Assembly: GCA_964628385.1 (NCBI GenBank)
Contig: CAZVOD010000007.1
Location: 1 to 64,000 of the forward strand
Source: JANQPA01 sp964628385
Lineage (GTDB): Bacteria; Bacteroidota; Bacteroidia; Chitinophagales; Saprospiraceae
Direction of reading: 5' to 3'
DNA: 64,000 nucleotides
Every line of letters begins with the position of its first letter. Within the stretch, counting starts at the first letter, position 1. Below are positions 36,301 through 43,859 of the stretch, in pieces. The position numbers and the translations under genes were made by a program. The notes under the pieces were generated by a model, which was not told where the DNA came from, did no database searches, and saw nothing but the letters and a program-made list of their open reading frames with translations.

Positions 36301-36848
36301 GGTTTGGCGACTATATGGAAATGAGCGATTTCCTGACCTACAAACTTTACCCTAAAGTATTTGAAGACTACATGAAGCATTACCAGGAATATGGCGTCGT
36401 TCGGCACCTGCCTACCCCGGCCTTCTTCTTCGGACTGAAACCTAATGAAGAAATTATCGTTAGTATCGCTCTCGGAAAAAATATTTTGGTAAAATACCTG
36501 AATATGACAGAGCCGGATGAGCAAGGCAATCGTCTGGTATTTTTCCGACTCAATGGCCAAACCCGATCTGTTCCGGTGAGAGACAAGAATATCGAGGTTA
36601 AATCAGTACAATATCGCAAAGCTGTTGGAGATTACGAAGTGGGAGCTCCGCTGCAGGGTAATATTTCCAAAATTTTAGTGAAAGAAGGTGAAAAAATAAC
36701 TGCCAGTAGTCCTCTATTCACTATTGAAGCCATGAAAATGGAAAGCACGATTACTTCACCCGTGGATGGAATTGTCAAAAAAATTCATCTCCCAGAAAAA
36801 ACATTGGTAGAACAAGAGGATCTGGTTATCGAGTTAGCAAAGGAATAA
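33393..36848 (+). CDS. pyc: Pyruvate carboxylase
   Basis: I start at ATG 33393 (MESIQPFKKILVANRGEIAI); the frame's earlier ATG at 33336 would add 19 non-homologous residues. The product of 1151 residues joins, in order, biotin carboxylase (1-470; ATP-grasp loop KAAAGGGGRGMRVV and EVNPRIQVEHTITEEVTG), the carboxyltransferase barrel (about 540-820; TDTTFRDGHQSLLATRMR, ALKDMAGLL-like IKDMAGLLKP and HLHTHDTS metal ligands), the allosteric linker, and a biotinyl domain whose EAMKMES holds the biotinylated lysine. It makes oxaloacetate from pyruvate, bicarbonate and ATP. It is followed by a strong terminator, then by a RamB-like regulator and pckA, which suggests shared control of anaplerosis and gluconeogenesis. 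Confidence 0.95.
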   Translation: MESIQPFKKILVANRGEIAIRILRAASELQIPTVAVYSYEDRYSLHRYKADEAYQIGEDEDPLQPYLNIEEIIKVAQKRGAEAIHPGYGFLSENTRFARRCREEGITFIGPTPETMEQLGDKVAAKKLARSLDIPLIEDSQQPLTSGVVAEEEAERIGFPVMVKAAAGGGGRGMRVVRSKDQIRQAYEEATAEAENAFGDGTVFLEKFIENPKHIEVQILGDKYGNIVHLYERDCSVQRRFQKVVEVAPAISLKQNTKTQLYEYALRLANAVDYTHAGTVEFLVDQNENIYFIEVNPRIQVEHTITEEVTGIDLVGGQILIAMGHRLDGERMSIQSQMDIPLVGTAIQCRITTEDPRNNFKPDYGNLIAYRSAAGMGIRLDAGSAYAGARISPFFDSMLVKITAWGRTQPEAAQRLHRALREFRIRGVKTNIDFVLNLLQNDTFKKGKATVSFIADNPQLTNSRNWQDRGTKILKYLAEVIVNSNPDVKNKDSKPHFLIPRVPTFDARQEMPEGSRDKLKRLGRAGFIKWLKEEKQIQYTDTTFRDGHQSLLATRMRTIDMLRVAESYAHNHASSTFSMEMWGGATFDVAMRFLKESPWERLELLRKKIPNILFQMLLRGSNAVGYTAYPDNLIIKFVEVAAEKGIDIFRIFDSLNWVEAMRTSIKTVVERTDAIAEACLCYTGDISDPSREKYTLQYYLDLARQLEDEGAHIIAIKDMAGLLKPYAAEMLISKLKESIDAPIHLHTHDTSSIQAATYLKAIEAGVDVVDLAISSLSGLTSQPSYNSLVAMMKGHEREHPVNLSSLNEFATYWEAIRRYYFPFETEMRSGTADVYEHEIPGGQYSNLRPQARGLGLENQFEQIKENYKIANQLFGDIIKVTPSSKVVGDMAMFMTANNLSREDILENGANLAFPDSVKNLMRGNLGQAPGGFPKKIQELVLKGEPAFTDRPNAHLAPIDFDQEFEAFKTRFGDYMEMSDFLTYKLYPKVFEDYMKHYQEYGVVRHLPTPAFFFGLKPNEEIIVSIALGKNILVKYLNMTEPDEQGNRLVFFRLNGQTRSVPVRDKNIEVKSVQYRKAVGDYEVGAPLQGNISKILVKEGEKITASSPLFTIEAMKMESTITSPVDGIVKKIHLPEKTLVEQEDLVIELAKE

Positions 36849-36865
36849 GAACGGGAATTAGGAGC

Positions 36866-36912
36866 TGTCTCGAAACTCCTTTGTCGTTTCGAGACACAAG
36901 TTTTTCTTTTTT
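36866..36912 (+). terminator. Intrinsic terminator of pyc
   Basis: TGTCTCGAAAC / GTTTCGAGACA (36866-36876 / 36886-36896), a perfect 11-bp stem 17 nt after the stop, followed by CAAGTTTTTCTTTTTT. Confidence 0.88.
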
Positions 36913-36971
36913 AACGCTGATTTTTCGGGTGAAAATTTTCAATTTTCACCCGAAAAATCAGCGTTAAAAAA
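36907..36971. repeat. Perfect 31-bp inverted repeat
   Basis: Arms 36907-36937 and 36941-36971 are exact complements around a 3-nt loop (TTC). The outer ends are T6 on the left and A6 on the right, so the U tract of an intrinsic terminator is absent from either strand. It lies between the pyc terminator and repeat copy C, in the space between convergent pyc and the regulator gene. Confidence 0.9.
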
Positions 36972-37060
36972 ATATTATTGGCTGGCAAAAAAGGCCAACA
37001 GGCTTTTGAGGCAGCCTCAAAGTACAGCTCCGATAGAGACAACACCTTTTTTATTTGTTA

Positions 37061-37124
37061 GACTTATTTCGCAGGTAGTAAAATAGCTTAATTGCAACGC
37101 TATTCTACCCTTTTGAAACAAGTC
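37061..37124. repeat. Dispersed palindromic element, copy C
   Basis: GACTTATTTCGCAGG (37061-37075) pairs imperfectly with CTTTTGAAACAAGTC ending 37124; inner AATAGC and GCTATTCTACCC match copies A and B. The last base overlaps the stop codon of the minus-strand regulator gene. Confidence 0.75.
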
Positions 37125-38668
37125 TATTGCCTTTCTTTTTCATCGCTGAATTTTAGCTTCTTGTCTTCTTTTTCGTTCAGATCTGTATTTAAACCTTCCA
37201 AAATATTTTTGATCTTATCGCGGCTGTGCTTCAGCTGAACGACAACCGGAGGTGCAGCCCTGGATTCACAATCCAGTAATTTGCAGCGTTCGCAGGTAGT
37301 GTGGACTTGCCGCTTGATGAGATTGGCATCTTTGAGAAAAGGAAATAATTTTTTCAACTTATCATTTACCAACAAACCAAGAGTAACGCTGGTACTATTT
37401 TCGGGAATATCATGGCTAGGCTTCGCCAGGCTAATACATAAGTAAGAATTACCGGTTTCGTAGTAGTGAGAAATTTGCGCATCAGCTACCGGCTTACTCA
37501 CATTATCAATCGTTTGCATATTTTTTAGTCGTCGCATCAAATCTATAGAGATCCAGCGACGGCAGTAGTGTTCGTCCAATTGATTAGCGTAAGGATTATG
37601 CAATTGAGATAAATGCATTTCCTTGGTTACTTCAAATCGCCTGGCAGCCGTATTGGTATAGAACCGCAGGAAAAATAAGTCCTTAATACCAAAATGTCTG
37701 GGAAAAATATTGGCCAAACGTTGAATGAGTACCTCCGAACTAACCTGATATTTTTCTAAAAAATCAACAAATTTACCGGAATCCCAGTGCGTCCATGAAG
37801 ACATAGCCAGCGTTACATCTACCATTTCTTCTTCATCCAACAGCAAAGCTACAGCAAAGTAAGAAGCATAGAAATTATTCAACAGCTTTTCAAAAGATTC
37901 TACCTCTACCATTCTGGTTTCGTAAGGTCGATCCTTTAATTCCAGATATTGAAAAGCCAGTTCTTTGGCCAGGACAGAATTTACCTGACCAGTAGATAAA
38001 TTATTATTGATAAAAAGTGTTTTGCAAGTCGGAGAATAGTAAGACCGGACCCGACTGAGGTCACCGTGTTTGCCCAAAGATACCTGGTCAATATGGATTT
38101 GGTAGTAGTCTTCCAAAATTTTGGCTAACACTTCTGAGGACTGAAAGATGCGCTTACTCAATTGAAATTTGACCCTGAATTCCTTTACCGCTTTTTCTAA
38201 ATCCTCAAAATAGTTGTCTTGCAGGTCCTGCAAAGAGCGCAAAGCAGCCTTGTAAAAATCTTCCCCCTGTAGCTGATAATTACGTGTAATCTTGATAACA
38301 GTAGAGATGAAAGCATTAACCTTATCCGGAGTGTCGGACAGTAATTCCAATAACTTGATAGTACTGATACCGAATGTCTCTAAAGGGAAAATTTTTAGAA
38401 AATCAGAGCGTAGCAAGTCCACGATAGGTTGTAGCCGCTTGTTGCCTTCTAAAGAAACCAGATAGTTGAAGTCTGTCTTCAACACCTTGGATAAGGCCAT
38501 AATTTTATCCGCTTTGGGGTATTTCTTCCCTTTTTCGATACTGTGTAGATAAGAAATGGCCAGCCCGGTTTGATCAGATACTTGCTGATAGGATAAGCCC
38601 AGTTCTTTTCTTAACTGCTTTACCTTCAAGCCCAAAATCAGCTTCACTATGTCGATATCACTGAGCAT
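37124..38668 (-). CDS. RamB/ScfR-like transcriptional regulator
   Basis: Product of 514 residues. The N-terminal ~75 residues form an XRE/Cro-type helix-turn-helix (KQLRKELGLSYQQVSDQTGL, then ISYLHSIEKGKKYPKADKI). The middle contains an ImmA/IrrE-like region (SPTCKTLFINNNLSTGQ, VLAKELAFQYLEL) in which the HExxH metal site is not retained. The C-terminal part holds a four-Cys cluster, VHTTCERCKLLDCESRAAPP, as in the ScfR/RamB short-chain-acyl regulators. In actinobacteria RamB governs acetate and glyoxylate genes. Here the gene lies convergent to pyc and divergent from pckA, with a perfect palindrome between the two starts (38792-38812), which suggests control of C3/C4 metabolism; the effector is unknown. 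Confidence 0.8.
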   Translation of the reverse strand: MLSDIDIVKLILGLKVKQLRKELGLSYQQVSDQTGLAISYLHSIEKGKKYPKADKIMALSKVLKTDFNYLVSLEGNKRLQPIVDLLRSDFLKIFPLETFGISTIKLLELLSDTPDKVNAFISTVIKITRNYQLQGEDFYKAALRSLQDLQDNYFEDLEKAVKEFRVKFQLSKRIFQSSEVLAKILEDYYQIHIDQVSLGKHGDLSRVRSYYSPTCKTLFINNNLSTGQVNSVLAKELAFQYLELKDRPYETRMVEVESFEKLLNNFYASYFAVALLLDEEEMVDVTLAMSSWTHWDSGKFVDFLEKYQVSSEVLIQRLANIFPRHFGIKDLFFLRFYTNTAARRFEVTKEMHLSQLHNPYANQLDEHYCRRWISIDLMRRLKNMQTIDNVSKPVADAQISHYYETGNSYLCISLAKPSHDIPENSTSVTLGLLVNDKLKKLFPFLKDANLIKRQVHTTCERCKLLDCESRAAPPVVVQLKHSRDKIKNILEGLNTDLNEKEDKKLKFSDEKERQ

Positions 38669-38791
38669 AATAGTACGTTGTTTGGTAAAAAGGATAGGAA
38701 CACTTCAGCTTCCTGTTGCTTTGTTGACTTTTCAATGAAACTACAAGTTTCTGCTTTTCGTAAAAATACTATAATTCTAGAAAAAATTACA

Positions 38792-38812
38792 ATTAGAGAA
38801 ATTTTCTCTAAT
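38792..38812. promoter_or_regulatory. Candidate operator between regulator and pckA
   Basis: ATTAGAGAA - n3 - TTCTCTAAT is a perfect 9-bp inverted repeat, 124 nt upstream of the regulator start and 274 nt upstream of pckA. It is not followed by a T tract and lies in the divergent promoter region. The rest of 38669-39085 includes a repeated CTTTACTTTG (near 38821-38860) and a GACAGCT / AGCTGTC hairpin in the pckA leader. Confidence 0.5.
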
Positions 38813-39085
38813 GAATAAAATATCTTTACTTTGTATCGTCTTTACTTTGATGATGATCTCAAAGAGATGAAATCATTATTTCAACCCTCAAAAGAGAATT
38901 TTACCAAAGCGGGGCGTGATAGAAGAAGCCCGGACAGCTAATACGGTGAAGCTGTCATTCTGCAAAGCTGAATTCTGCGAGCCACCGTTTGAATGAATTA
39001 TTTTTTATAAAAGCTTTAACCAGTGCCAAATTGCAAAGCCTCTATCAGAGAGAGGGGTTTGTGAGCACGCCAAAAACAGAAAAAA

Positions 39086-40699
39086 ATGGAAAAGTTTGGA
39101 ATCAAGAATCCAACAGCAAATCTTGAACAGCACGGTATTAAAAAAGTAAAAAATGCCTATTGGAATCTCAGTCCGGAGGAATTAGCCGAGGCCGCCGTAA
39201 ACAGAGGGGAGGGCATCATTACCAATTCTGGTGCCCTAATGATCAAGACGGGTAAATTCACTGGCCGAGCTCCTAAGGATCGCTTTATTGTGGAGGATTC
39301 TATCACCAAAAATACCGTTGACTGGGGGGATGTCAATAAGCCCTTTGATGCCGAAAAATTTGATGCTCTAAATGATAAGCTGATTGCCTATCTGGAAGAC
39401 AAGGATGTATATGTCAGAGATGCCTATACCTGCGCAGAGGATGCGCATCGCCTAAACATCCGTTTGATCTCTGAATTGCCATCCAGCAATCAGTTTGCCT
39501 ATAATATGTTTTTGAGACCTACAGAAGAGGAGTTCAAAACTTTCGAACCGGAATGGACTATCTTGTGTGCACCGGGTTTTGAAGCCAACCCTGCAATCGA
39601 CGGGACTCGCAGGCCGAATTTTGCCATTATCAACTTCACTAAAAAGCGTATTATTATAGGTGGAACTGGCTATACTGGTGAAATCAAAAAAGGCATTTTT
39701 TCTGTCTTGAATTATATTTTACCTACCCAACGCAATGTGTTGTCGATGCATTGCTCTGCCAATATGGGTAAAGAAGGGGATGTAGCCATCTTTTTTGGTT
39801 TATCTGGTACTGGAAAGACCACCCTTTCTGCTGATCCGGATCGTGGCCTTATCGGCGATGATGAGCATGGTTGGTCAGATGATGGTGTTTTCAATTTCGA
39901 AGGAGGATGTTATGCCAAGACAATTGACCTAAGTGAAGAAAAAGAGCCTGAAATCTACAAAGCTATAAAGCACCGTGCCATTCTGGAAAATATTGTATTC
40001 CACGAAGGCACGAGAACACCGGACTTTGAAGACAGTAGTATCACTCAAAATACGAGGGTTTCCTACCCTATTTATCATATTGATAATGCGTTACTTCCCT
40101 CTAAAGGTGGTCATCCTAATCATATCTTTTTTCTTACAGCTGATGCCTTTGGGGTACTTCCTCCCATTTCCAAATTAACTCCTGCGCAGGCGATGTACCA
40201 CTTTATCAGTGGTTTTACTTCCAAGCTAGCGGGAACAGAAGATGGTGTTGTGGATCCTGAAGCAACCTTCTCTGCTTGTTTTGGTGCACCTTTCTTACCA
40301 TTACATGCTACGCATTACGCTGAGATGCTGGGAGATAAAATGAAAAAGCACAATGTAAATGTTTGGTTGGTAAATACGGGCTGGACTGGCGGTCCATATG
40401 GTGTAGGCAGTCGCATTAAGCTACGCTACACCAGAGCTATGATCACAGCAGCTCTGACGGGTGAGCTACACGATGTGGACTACGAAAAGCATGAATTATT
40501 CGGCTTAATGATGCCTGCTACCTGTCCGAATGTACCAGACGAAAAGTTGAATCCAAGAAATACCTGGATGGATAAAGAAGCTTATGATGTAAAAGCTCAG
40601 GAGCTCGCAAAATCATTTATTAAGAATTTTGAGCAATTCAAAGATCAAGCTTCCAAAGAAATACTTTCAGCGGCTCCTCAACTGAGCTCTTTTGTATAA
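39086..40699 (+). CDS. pckA: ATP-dependent phosphoenolpyruvate carboxykinase
   Basis: Product of 537 residues, the size of the ATP-type enzyme. It converts oxaloacetate and ATP to PEP, CO2 and ADP, the first committed step of gluconeogenesis. Landmarks are the substrate loop GRAPKDRFIVED, GTGYTGEIKKGIFSVLNYIL, the kinase-1a P-loop IFFGLSGTGKTTLSADP (Lys244), GDDEHGWSD and FNFEGGCYAKTIDL (kinase 2, metal), and VNTGWTGGPYG. Its leader is long (about 270 nt) with a possible operator. It is monocistronic with a terminator at 40732. Confidence 0.96.
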   Translation: MEKFGIKNPTANLEQHGIKKVKNAYWNLSPEELAEAAVNRGEGIITNSGALMIKTGKFTGRAPKDRFIVEDSITKNTVDWGDVNKPFDAEKFDALNDKLIAYLEDKDVYVRDAYTCAEDAHRLNIRLISELPSSNQFAYNMFLRPTEEEFKTFEPEWTILCAPGFEANPAIDGTRRPNFAIINFTKKRIIIGGTGYTGEIKKGIFSVLNYILPTQRNVLSMHCSANMGKEGDVAIFFGLSGTGKTTLSADPDRGLIGDDEHGWSDDGVFNFEGGCYAKTIDLSEEKEPEIYKAIKHRAILENIVFHEGTRTPDFEDSSITQNTRVSYPIYHIDNALLPSKGGHPNHIFFLTADAFGVLPPISKLTPAQAMYHFISGFTSKLAGTEDGVVDPEATFSACFGAPFLPLHATHYAEMLGDKMKKHNVNVWLVNTGWTGGPYGVGSRIKLRYTRAMITAALTGELHDVDYEKHELFGLMMPATCPNVPDEKLNPRNTWMDKEAYDVKAQELAKSFIKNFEQFKDQASKEILSAAPQLSSFV

Positions 40700-40731
40700 A
40701 AGATCTAAAGTTTGAATGTGAGTACTAACAC

Positions 40732-40761
40732 AAGGCCATTCTGGGAAACCGAAATGGCCTT
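40732..40761 (+). terminator. Intrinsic terminator of pckA
   Basis: AAGGCCATT / AATGGCCTT (40732-40740 / 40753-40761), a perfect 9-bp stem with a 12-nt loop, followed by TGTTATTG. Confidence 0.75.
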
Positions 40762-40881
40762 TGTTATTGCTAAAACGCTGCCTGTATCTAATTTTTATCG
40801 GAAGCTTCCAAGGCTGCTGTTTTTTGAAGTTGGGCCTCCCGGCTTGTAAATAACTGACTTACGAACAGTCAATATCAATGA

Positions 40882-41091
40882 TCATTTTGAGCCTTCTTTC
40901 CGGTCAGTAAGTTTTTGCCTGAGCCATGTCAACCCCCATTTGATGCCATAAATGAGCGGAAAAGCAATCAGAGCAAAGACCAGATATCTGGGCAAGGTAC
41001 TCCACTCGAAGCCATATAAAGGAAAGACGGCCAGACTATAAATCAGAGCTTCATATAAAACACGCTTGGGCTGTGGCGATTTGTTGTTCAT
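40882..41091 (-). CDS. Small two-helix membrane protein
   Basis: Product of 69 residues with two hydrophobic segments (ALIYSLAVFPLYGF and YLVFALIAFPLIYGIKWGL) and a basic, polar C-terminus (RQKLTDRKEGSK). Its start is 2 nt beyond the stop of the upstream lipoprotein gene, so the two are likely translated together. Function unknown. Confidence 0.6.
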   Translation of the reverse strand: MNNKSPQPKRVLYEALIYSLAVFPLYGFEWSTLPRYLVFALIAFPLIYGIKWGLTWLRQKLTDRKEGSK

Positions 41092-41093
41092 GA

Positions 41094-41822
41094 TTATTTT
41101 TTAAAATGTATCTGATCATACAACACACTAAATGCCAAATCGCCGATATAAAATGATACATCAATTTGCTTGGCCTGATCAAAGCGCGGAAAAATAACGA
41201 GTCCTCGCATGGACTGCCCGGGTTCCAGGTATTGCGAGCGAAGTGCAGATTTATCATAAAAATCCCGCTGAAATTCCAGGTTACTGAGGTTTTTCTTGAC
41301 GCTATTTTTAGACATAGAAGAAGTAATCAGGGCAGTAGCTGCCTCCAGGCTATAGGCCACACCTGCCTCCTCCTCCTCATCAGCAAATGAGGAAATAGCG
41401 GATACCACATTGAGTCCGGCAACCAGCCAGCCAAAGCCGCGTTCGGCCCTCAGGTTTTTCCTGTCTATTTCTATTGCTTTCTCCAAATCCAGGACTAACC
41501 GATCAGGATGGTACGCAGATGAAGCATCTAACGCCTTTCCTTGACTACCGAGAGCATCAATGCGACTTTCTACCGGATCGAAGTAAATTAGTGAATCTGA
41601 TTTATTGGTAAATTCCACCTCAAAAATCAAATCAAATGATGTACTCTGAAGATAATCACAGGTAAAATGTACTTTTTCGTATTCCCAACTGACAATTTGC
41701 CGGGGGTTATTTTCTTGATCAATAGTAGGTAGCCGAAGATTGACAATAGTAGCTTTAGGGCTACATGAAGCCAGCAAAAGCACTGTGATGAGGAAAAGTG
41801 AAAGTAAAAAGATTTTTTTCAT
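41094..41822 (-). CDS. Lipoprotein of unknown function
   Basis: Product of 242 residues. A lipoprotein signal is present at 1-20 with lipobox LLASC. The mature part has a beta-rich domain (TSFDLIFEVEFTNKSDSLIYF, an LEA14/immunoglobulin-like strand pattern), a central hydrophobic or Gly/Ala stretch (FGWLVAGLNVVSAISSFADE) and a C-terminal beta half (RGLVIFPRFDQAKQIDVSFY). The pattern 'RGLVIFPRF' is reminiscent of surface proteins that add to a membrane complex, but I do not recognise a family. It forms an operon with the small membrane protein downstream and diverges from pxpA. Confidence 0.65.
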   Translation of the reverse strand: MKKIFLLSLFLITVLLLASCSPKATIVNLRLPTIDQENNPRQIVSWEYEKVHFTCDYLQSTSFDLIFEVEFTNKSDSLIYFDPVESRIDALGSQGKALDASSAYHPDRLVLDLEKAIEIDRKNLRAERGFGWLVAGLNVVSAISSFADEEEEAGVAYSLEAATALITSSMSKNSVKKNLSNLEFQRDFYDKSALRSQYLEPGQSMRGLVIFPRFDQAKQIDVSFYIGDLAFSVLYDQIHFKK

Positions 41823-41948
41823 AGGTGGTTTGTTTTCAATACTTTCTTTTCAAAATATAAATGCTAAAGCTAATTTTGTATATTATCGGTGTCTTTAAAA
41901 TAGGTTTAACCTTAATTTTTTTTCTTAAACTTTAGTTAAATTATAGGA

Positions 41949-42707
41949 ATGAGCCGTGTGGACCTGAATTGTGATATGGGTGAGAGCTATGGCAGGTTTA
42001 GAGTAGGTAATGATGAAGCTGTTTTTCCTTTTATTTCTTCCAGCAATATTGCCTGTGGTTTTCACGGTGGAGATCCATTGCATATTGAACAAACCATCAA
42101 GATGGCAATGCTGCATGAGGTCAGAATTGGAGCCCATCCCTCCTACCCTGACCTGGCAGGTTTTGGCAGACGTCATATGGCCATCGAAGCAGATGAGTTA
42201 AGAGCAATTATAAAGTACCAGATTTCGGCAGTAAAAGGGTTGGTGGAAAGTTACAACGGGCAAGTGGCCTACGTAAAACCACACGGAGCCCTTTACAATA
42301 CGGCAGCACATGATCAGAAAGTGGCTAGTACCGTCCTAAAGGCTATTCAGGAAATAGATCCTGAACTACACCTGATGGGACTGGCGGGAAGCCCGATGCA
42401 AGAATTGGCCCGAAGCTCGGGTATTCCATTTATAGCTGAGGCCTTCGCCGACAGGATTTACGAGTCCAGTGGCCTACTGAGAGCCAGAAGCCAGCCAGAT
42501 TCAGTGATTTCAGATCCCGATCAGGCTGCCCGGCAGGTACTGTCGATCATACAAAAAAAGCAGGTGATAAGTATCGATGAAAAACCGATACCGGTCAATG
42601 CACAAAGCTTTTGTATACACGGCGACAACCCTTCTGCCGTACCTATTCTTCAGGCCATTCACCGGTCATTTAAGGCACATGGTATTCAACTGATTAATAA
42701 TAAATAA
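41949..42707 (+). CDS. pxpA: 5-oxoprolinase subunit A
   Basis: Product of 252 residues of the LamB/YcsF family. Landmarks are MSRVDLNCDMGESYGRFRVG, SSNIACGFHGGDPLHI, GAHPSYPDLAGFGRRHM, YVKPHGALYN, EAFADRIYESSGLLRARSQ and FCIHGDNPSAV. It supplies the metal-dependent hydrolase half of the ATP-driven opening of pyroglutamate. The pxpB ATG overlaps its stop codon by one base (TAATG). A possible -7 box TAGGTTTA at 41901-41908 lies 22 nt after a TTTG. PxpC is encoded far away at 1989. Confidence 0.93.
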   Translation: MSRVDLNCDMGESYGRFRVGNDEAVFPFISSSNIACGFHGGDPLHIEQTIKMAMLHEVRIGAHPSYPDLAGFGRRHMAIEADELRAIIKYQISAVKGLVESYNGQVAYVKPHGALYNTAAHDQKVASTVLKAIQEIDPELHLMGLAGSPMQELARSSGIPFIAEAFADRIYESSGLLRARSQPDSVISDPDQAARQVLSIIQKKQVISIDEKPIPVNAQSFCIHGDNPSAVPILQAIHRSFKAHGIQLINNK

Positions 42708-43381
42708 TGACCATAAAAGCTTTAGGCGATAGCGCCATCCTGGTAGAATTCGAACAAGTGATCCATCCAAAGATCAATGCTAAGGTCATTCAATTACATA
42801 AGGCATTGAAAAAAACAGCAGTGAAAGGGGTTACTTTTTCTACACCAGCTTATTGTTCTTTGACTATCGGCTTCAACCCCCAGGAAACTACATTTGATTT
42901 TTTGAAGGTAATTATTGAAAAATCGAACGTTGAACCCCGGGAAGACATAGACGGGCAAGCGCCATTGATTCGTGTTCCGGTTTGTTACGAAGCAGAATTT
43001 GCACCTGATTTGGAAGAGGTCAGTCAACAAACCGGACTGTCACCACAGGAAATCATAGCACTGCATACCGATGGTAGTTTCAGGGTTTATATGCTTGGGT
43101 TCTTACCTGGCTTCGCCTATATGGGGCCGGTACCAGATCGCCTGTATTGCCGGCGCAAGGCACATCCAAGAGCGAAGATTCCAGTGGGTGCTGTCGCCCT
43201 GGCCGGACGGCAGACGGGCATTTATCCGGTAGTATCACCGGGAGGATGGCAAATTATTGGCCGCACGCCAATCAGGCCTTTTCAGGCTGAAAAGGCAGCA
43301 CCCTTCTTTTTTCATCCCGGTGACCTTATCCGTTTTTTTCCTATATCAAAAGAAACGTTTTTAAACTCCCAGATGGATTAG
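42707..43381 (+). CDS. pxpB: 5-oxoprolinase subunit B
   Basis: Product of 224 residues (allophanate hydrolase subunit 1 / KipI type). It carries IKALGDSAILVEFEQVI at the start, then LIRVPVCYEAEFAPDLEEV, the signature YMLGFLPGFAYMGPVP, then PRAKIPVGAVALAGRQTGIY and SPGGWQIIGRTP. With PxpC it activates the 5-oxoproline ring using ATP. It overlaps the convergent lipoprotein gene at the 3' end by 4 nt. Confidence 0.92.
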   Translation: MTIKALGDSAILVEFEQVIHPKINAKVIQLHKALKKTAVKGVTFSTPAYCSLTIGFNPQETTFDFLKVIIEKSNVEPREDIDGQAPLIRVPVCYEAEFAPDLEEVSQQTGLSPQEIIALHTDGSFRVYMLGFLPGFAYMGPVPDRLYCRRKAHPRAKIPVGAVALAGRQTGIYPVVSPGGWQIIGRTPIRPFQAEKAAPFFFHPGDLIRFFPISKETFLNSQMD

Positions 43382-43791
43382 TTATTCCCTCTGCGTTCGC
43401 GCATACGTTCCCGAGCCAGGTCCTGATATTTACTGAACTGCTCATCAGATAATATCTCTTGTAATTCCTTATTTTGCTTTTGCTGGACTTCCATGAATAC
43501 CTCACGCATCGCTGTTCGGTCTCCCCGGTTATCCTGCATTTTTACTCTCATCTCTTCTCTGTATTTTCTCGTTATAGCCACAAATTCTATTTGTTGCTCT
43601 TCTGTTAGTTCCAGTTCTTCCATCATTTCCATTAACTGCTCTCTTTGGGCCTCTGCACGATCAGTGGTCGCATTATCAGTGGTGGTTTTCTCTGCAGATG
43701 TATCTGTACTAGCATTGCTGTCTGTAGCTTTTGAAGAAGAGCCACAACTCCAGATACCGACTACCAATAGCAAGGTGATTAATGTTCTCAT
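43378..43791 (-). CDS. Spy/CpxP-like lipoprotein
   Basis: I start at 43791 (MRTLITLLLVVGIWSCGSSS), since the longer frame to 43875 overlaps the neighbouring barrel gene and has a polar head. A lipoprotein-like signal (Cys after IWS, an imperfect lipobox) precedes a Thr/Ser/Asp-rich linker (SSKATDSNASTDTSAEKTTT) and an all-alpha charged domain of about 85 residues (LTEEQQIEFVAITRKYREE, RMRERRGNN) like Spy/CpxP periplasmic chaperones. It lies downstream of the outer-membrane receptor gene, which might be its client; that is inference. Confidence 0.65.
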   Translation of the reverse strand: MRTLITLLLVVGIWSCGSSSKATDSNASTDTSAEKTTTDNATTDRAEAQREQLMEMMEELELTEEQQIEFVAITRKYREEMRVKMQDNRGDRTAMREVFMEVQQKQNKELQEILSDEQFSKYQDLARERMRERRGNN

Positions 43792-43859
43792 TTTTTTTGA
43801 TTTTTGTTGGTATAATAATAGGAAGTTTGGCAAGGTTTCCACCTTATCTCGTTCCCTTT

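Noticed and set aside
36907..36971. Perfect inverted repeat as an intrinsic terminator
   Set aside because: The 3' arm is followed by A6, not T, on either strand, and the 11-bp hairpin at 36866 already has a proper T tract.
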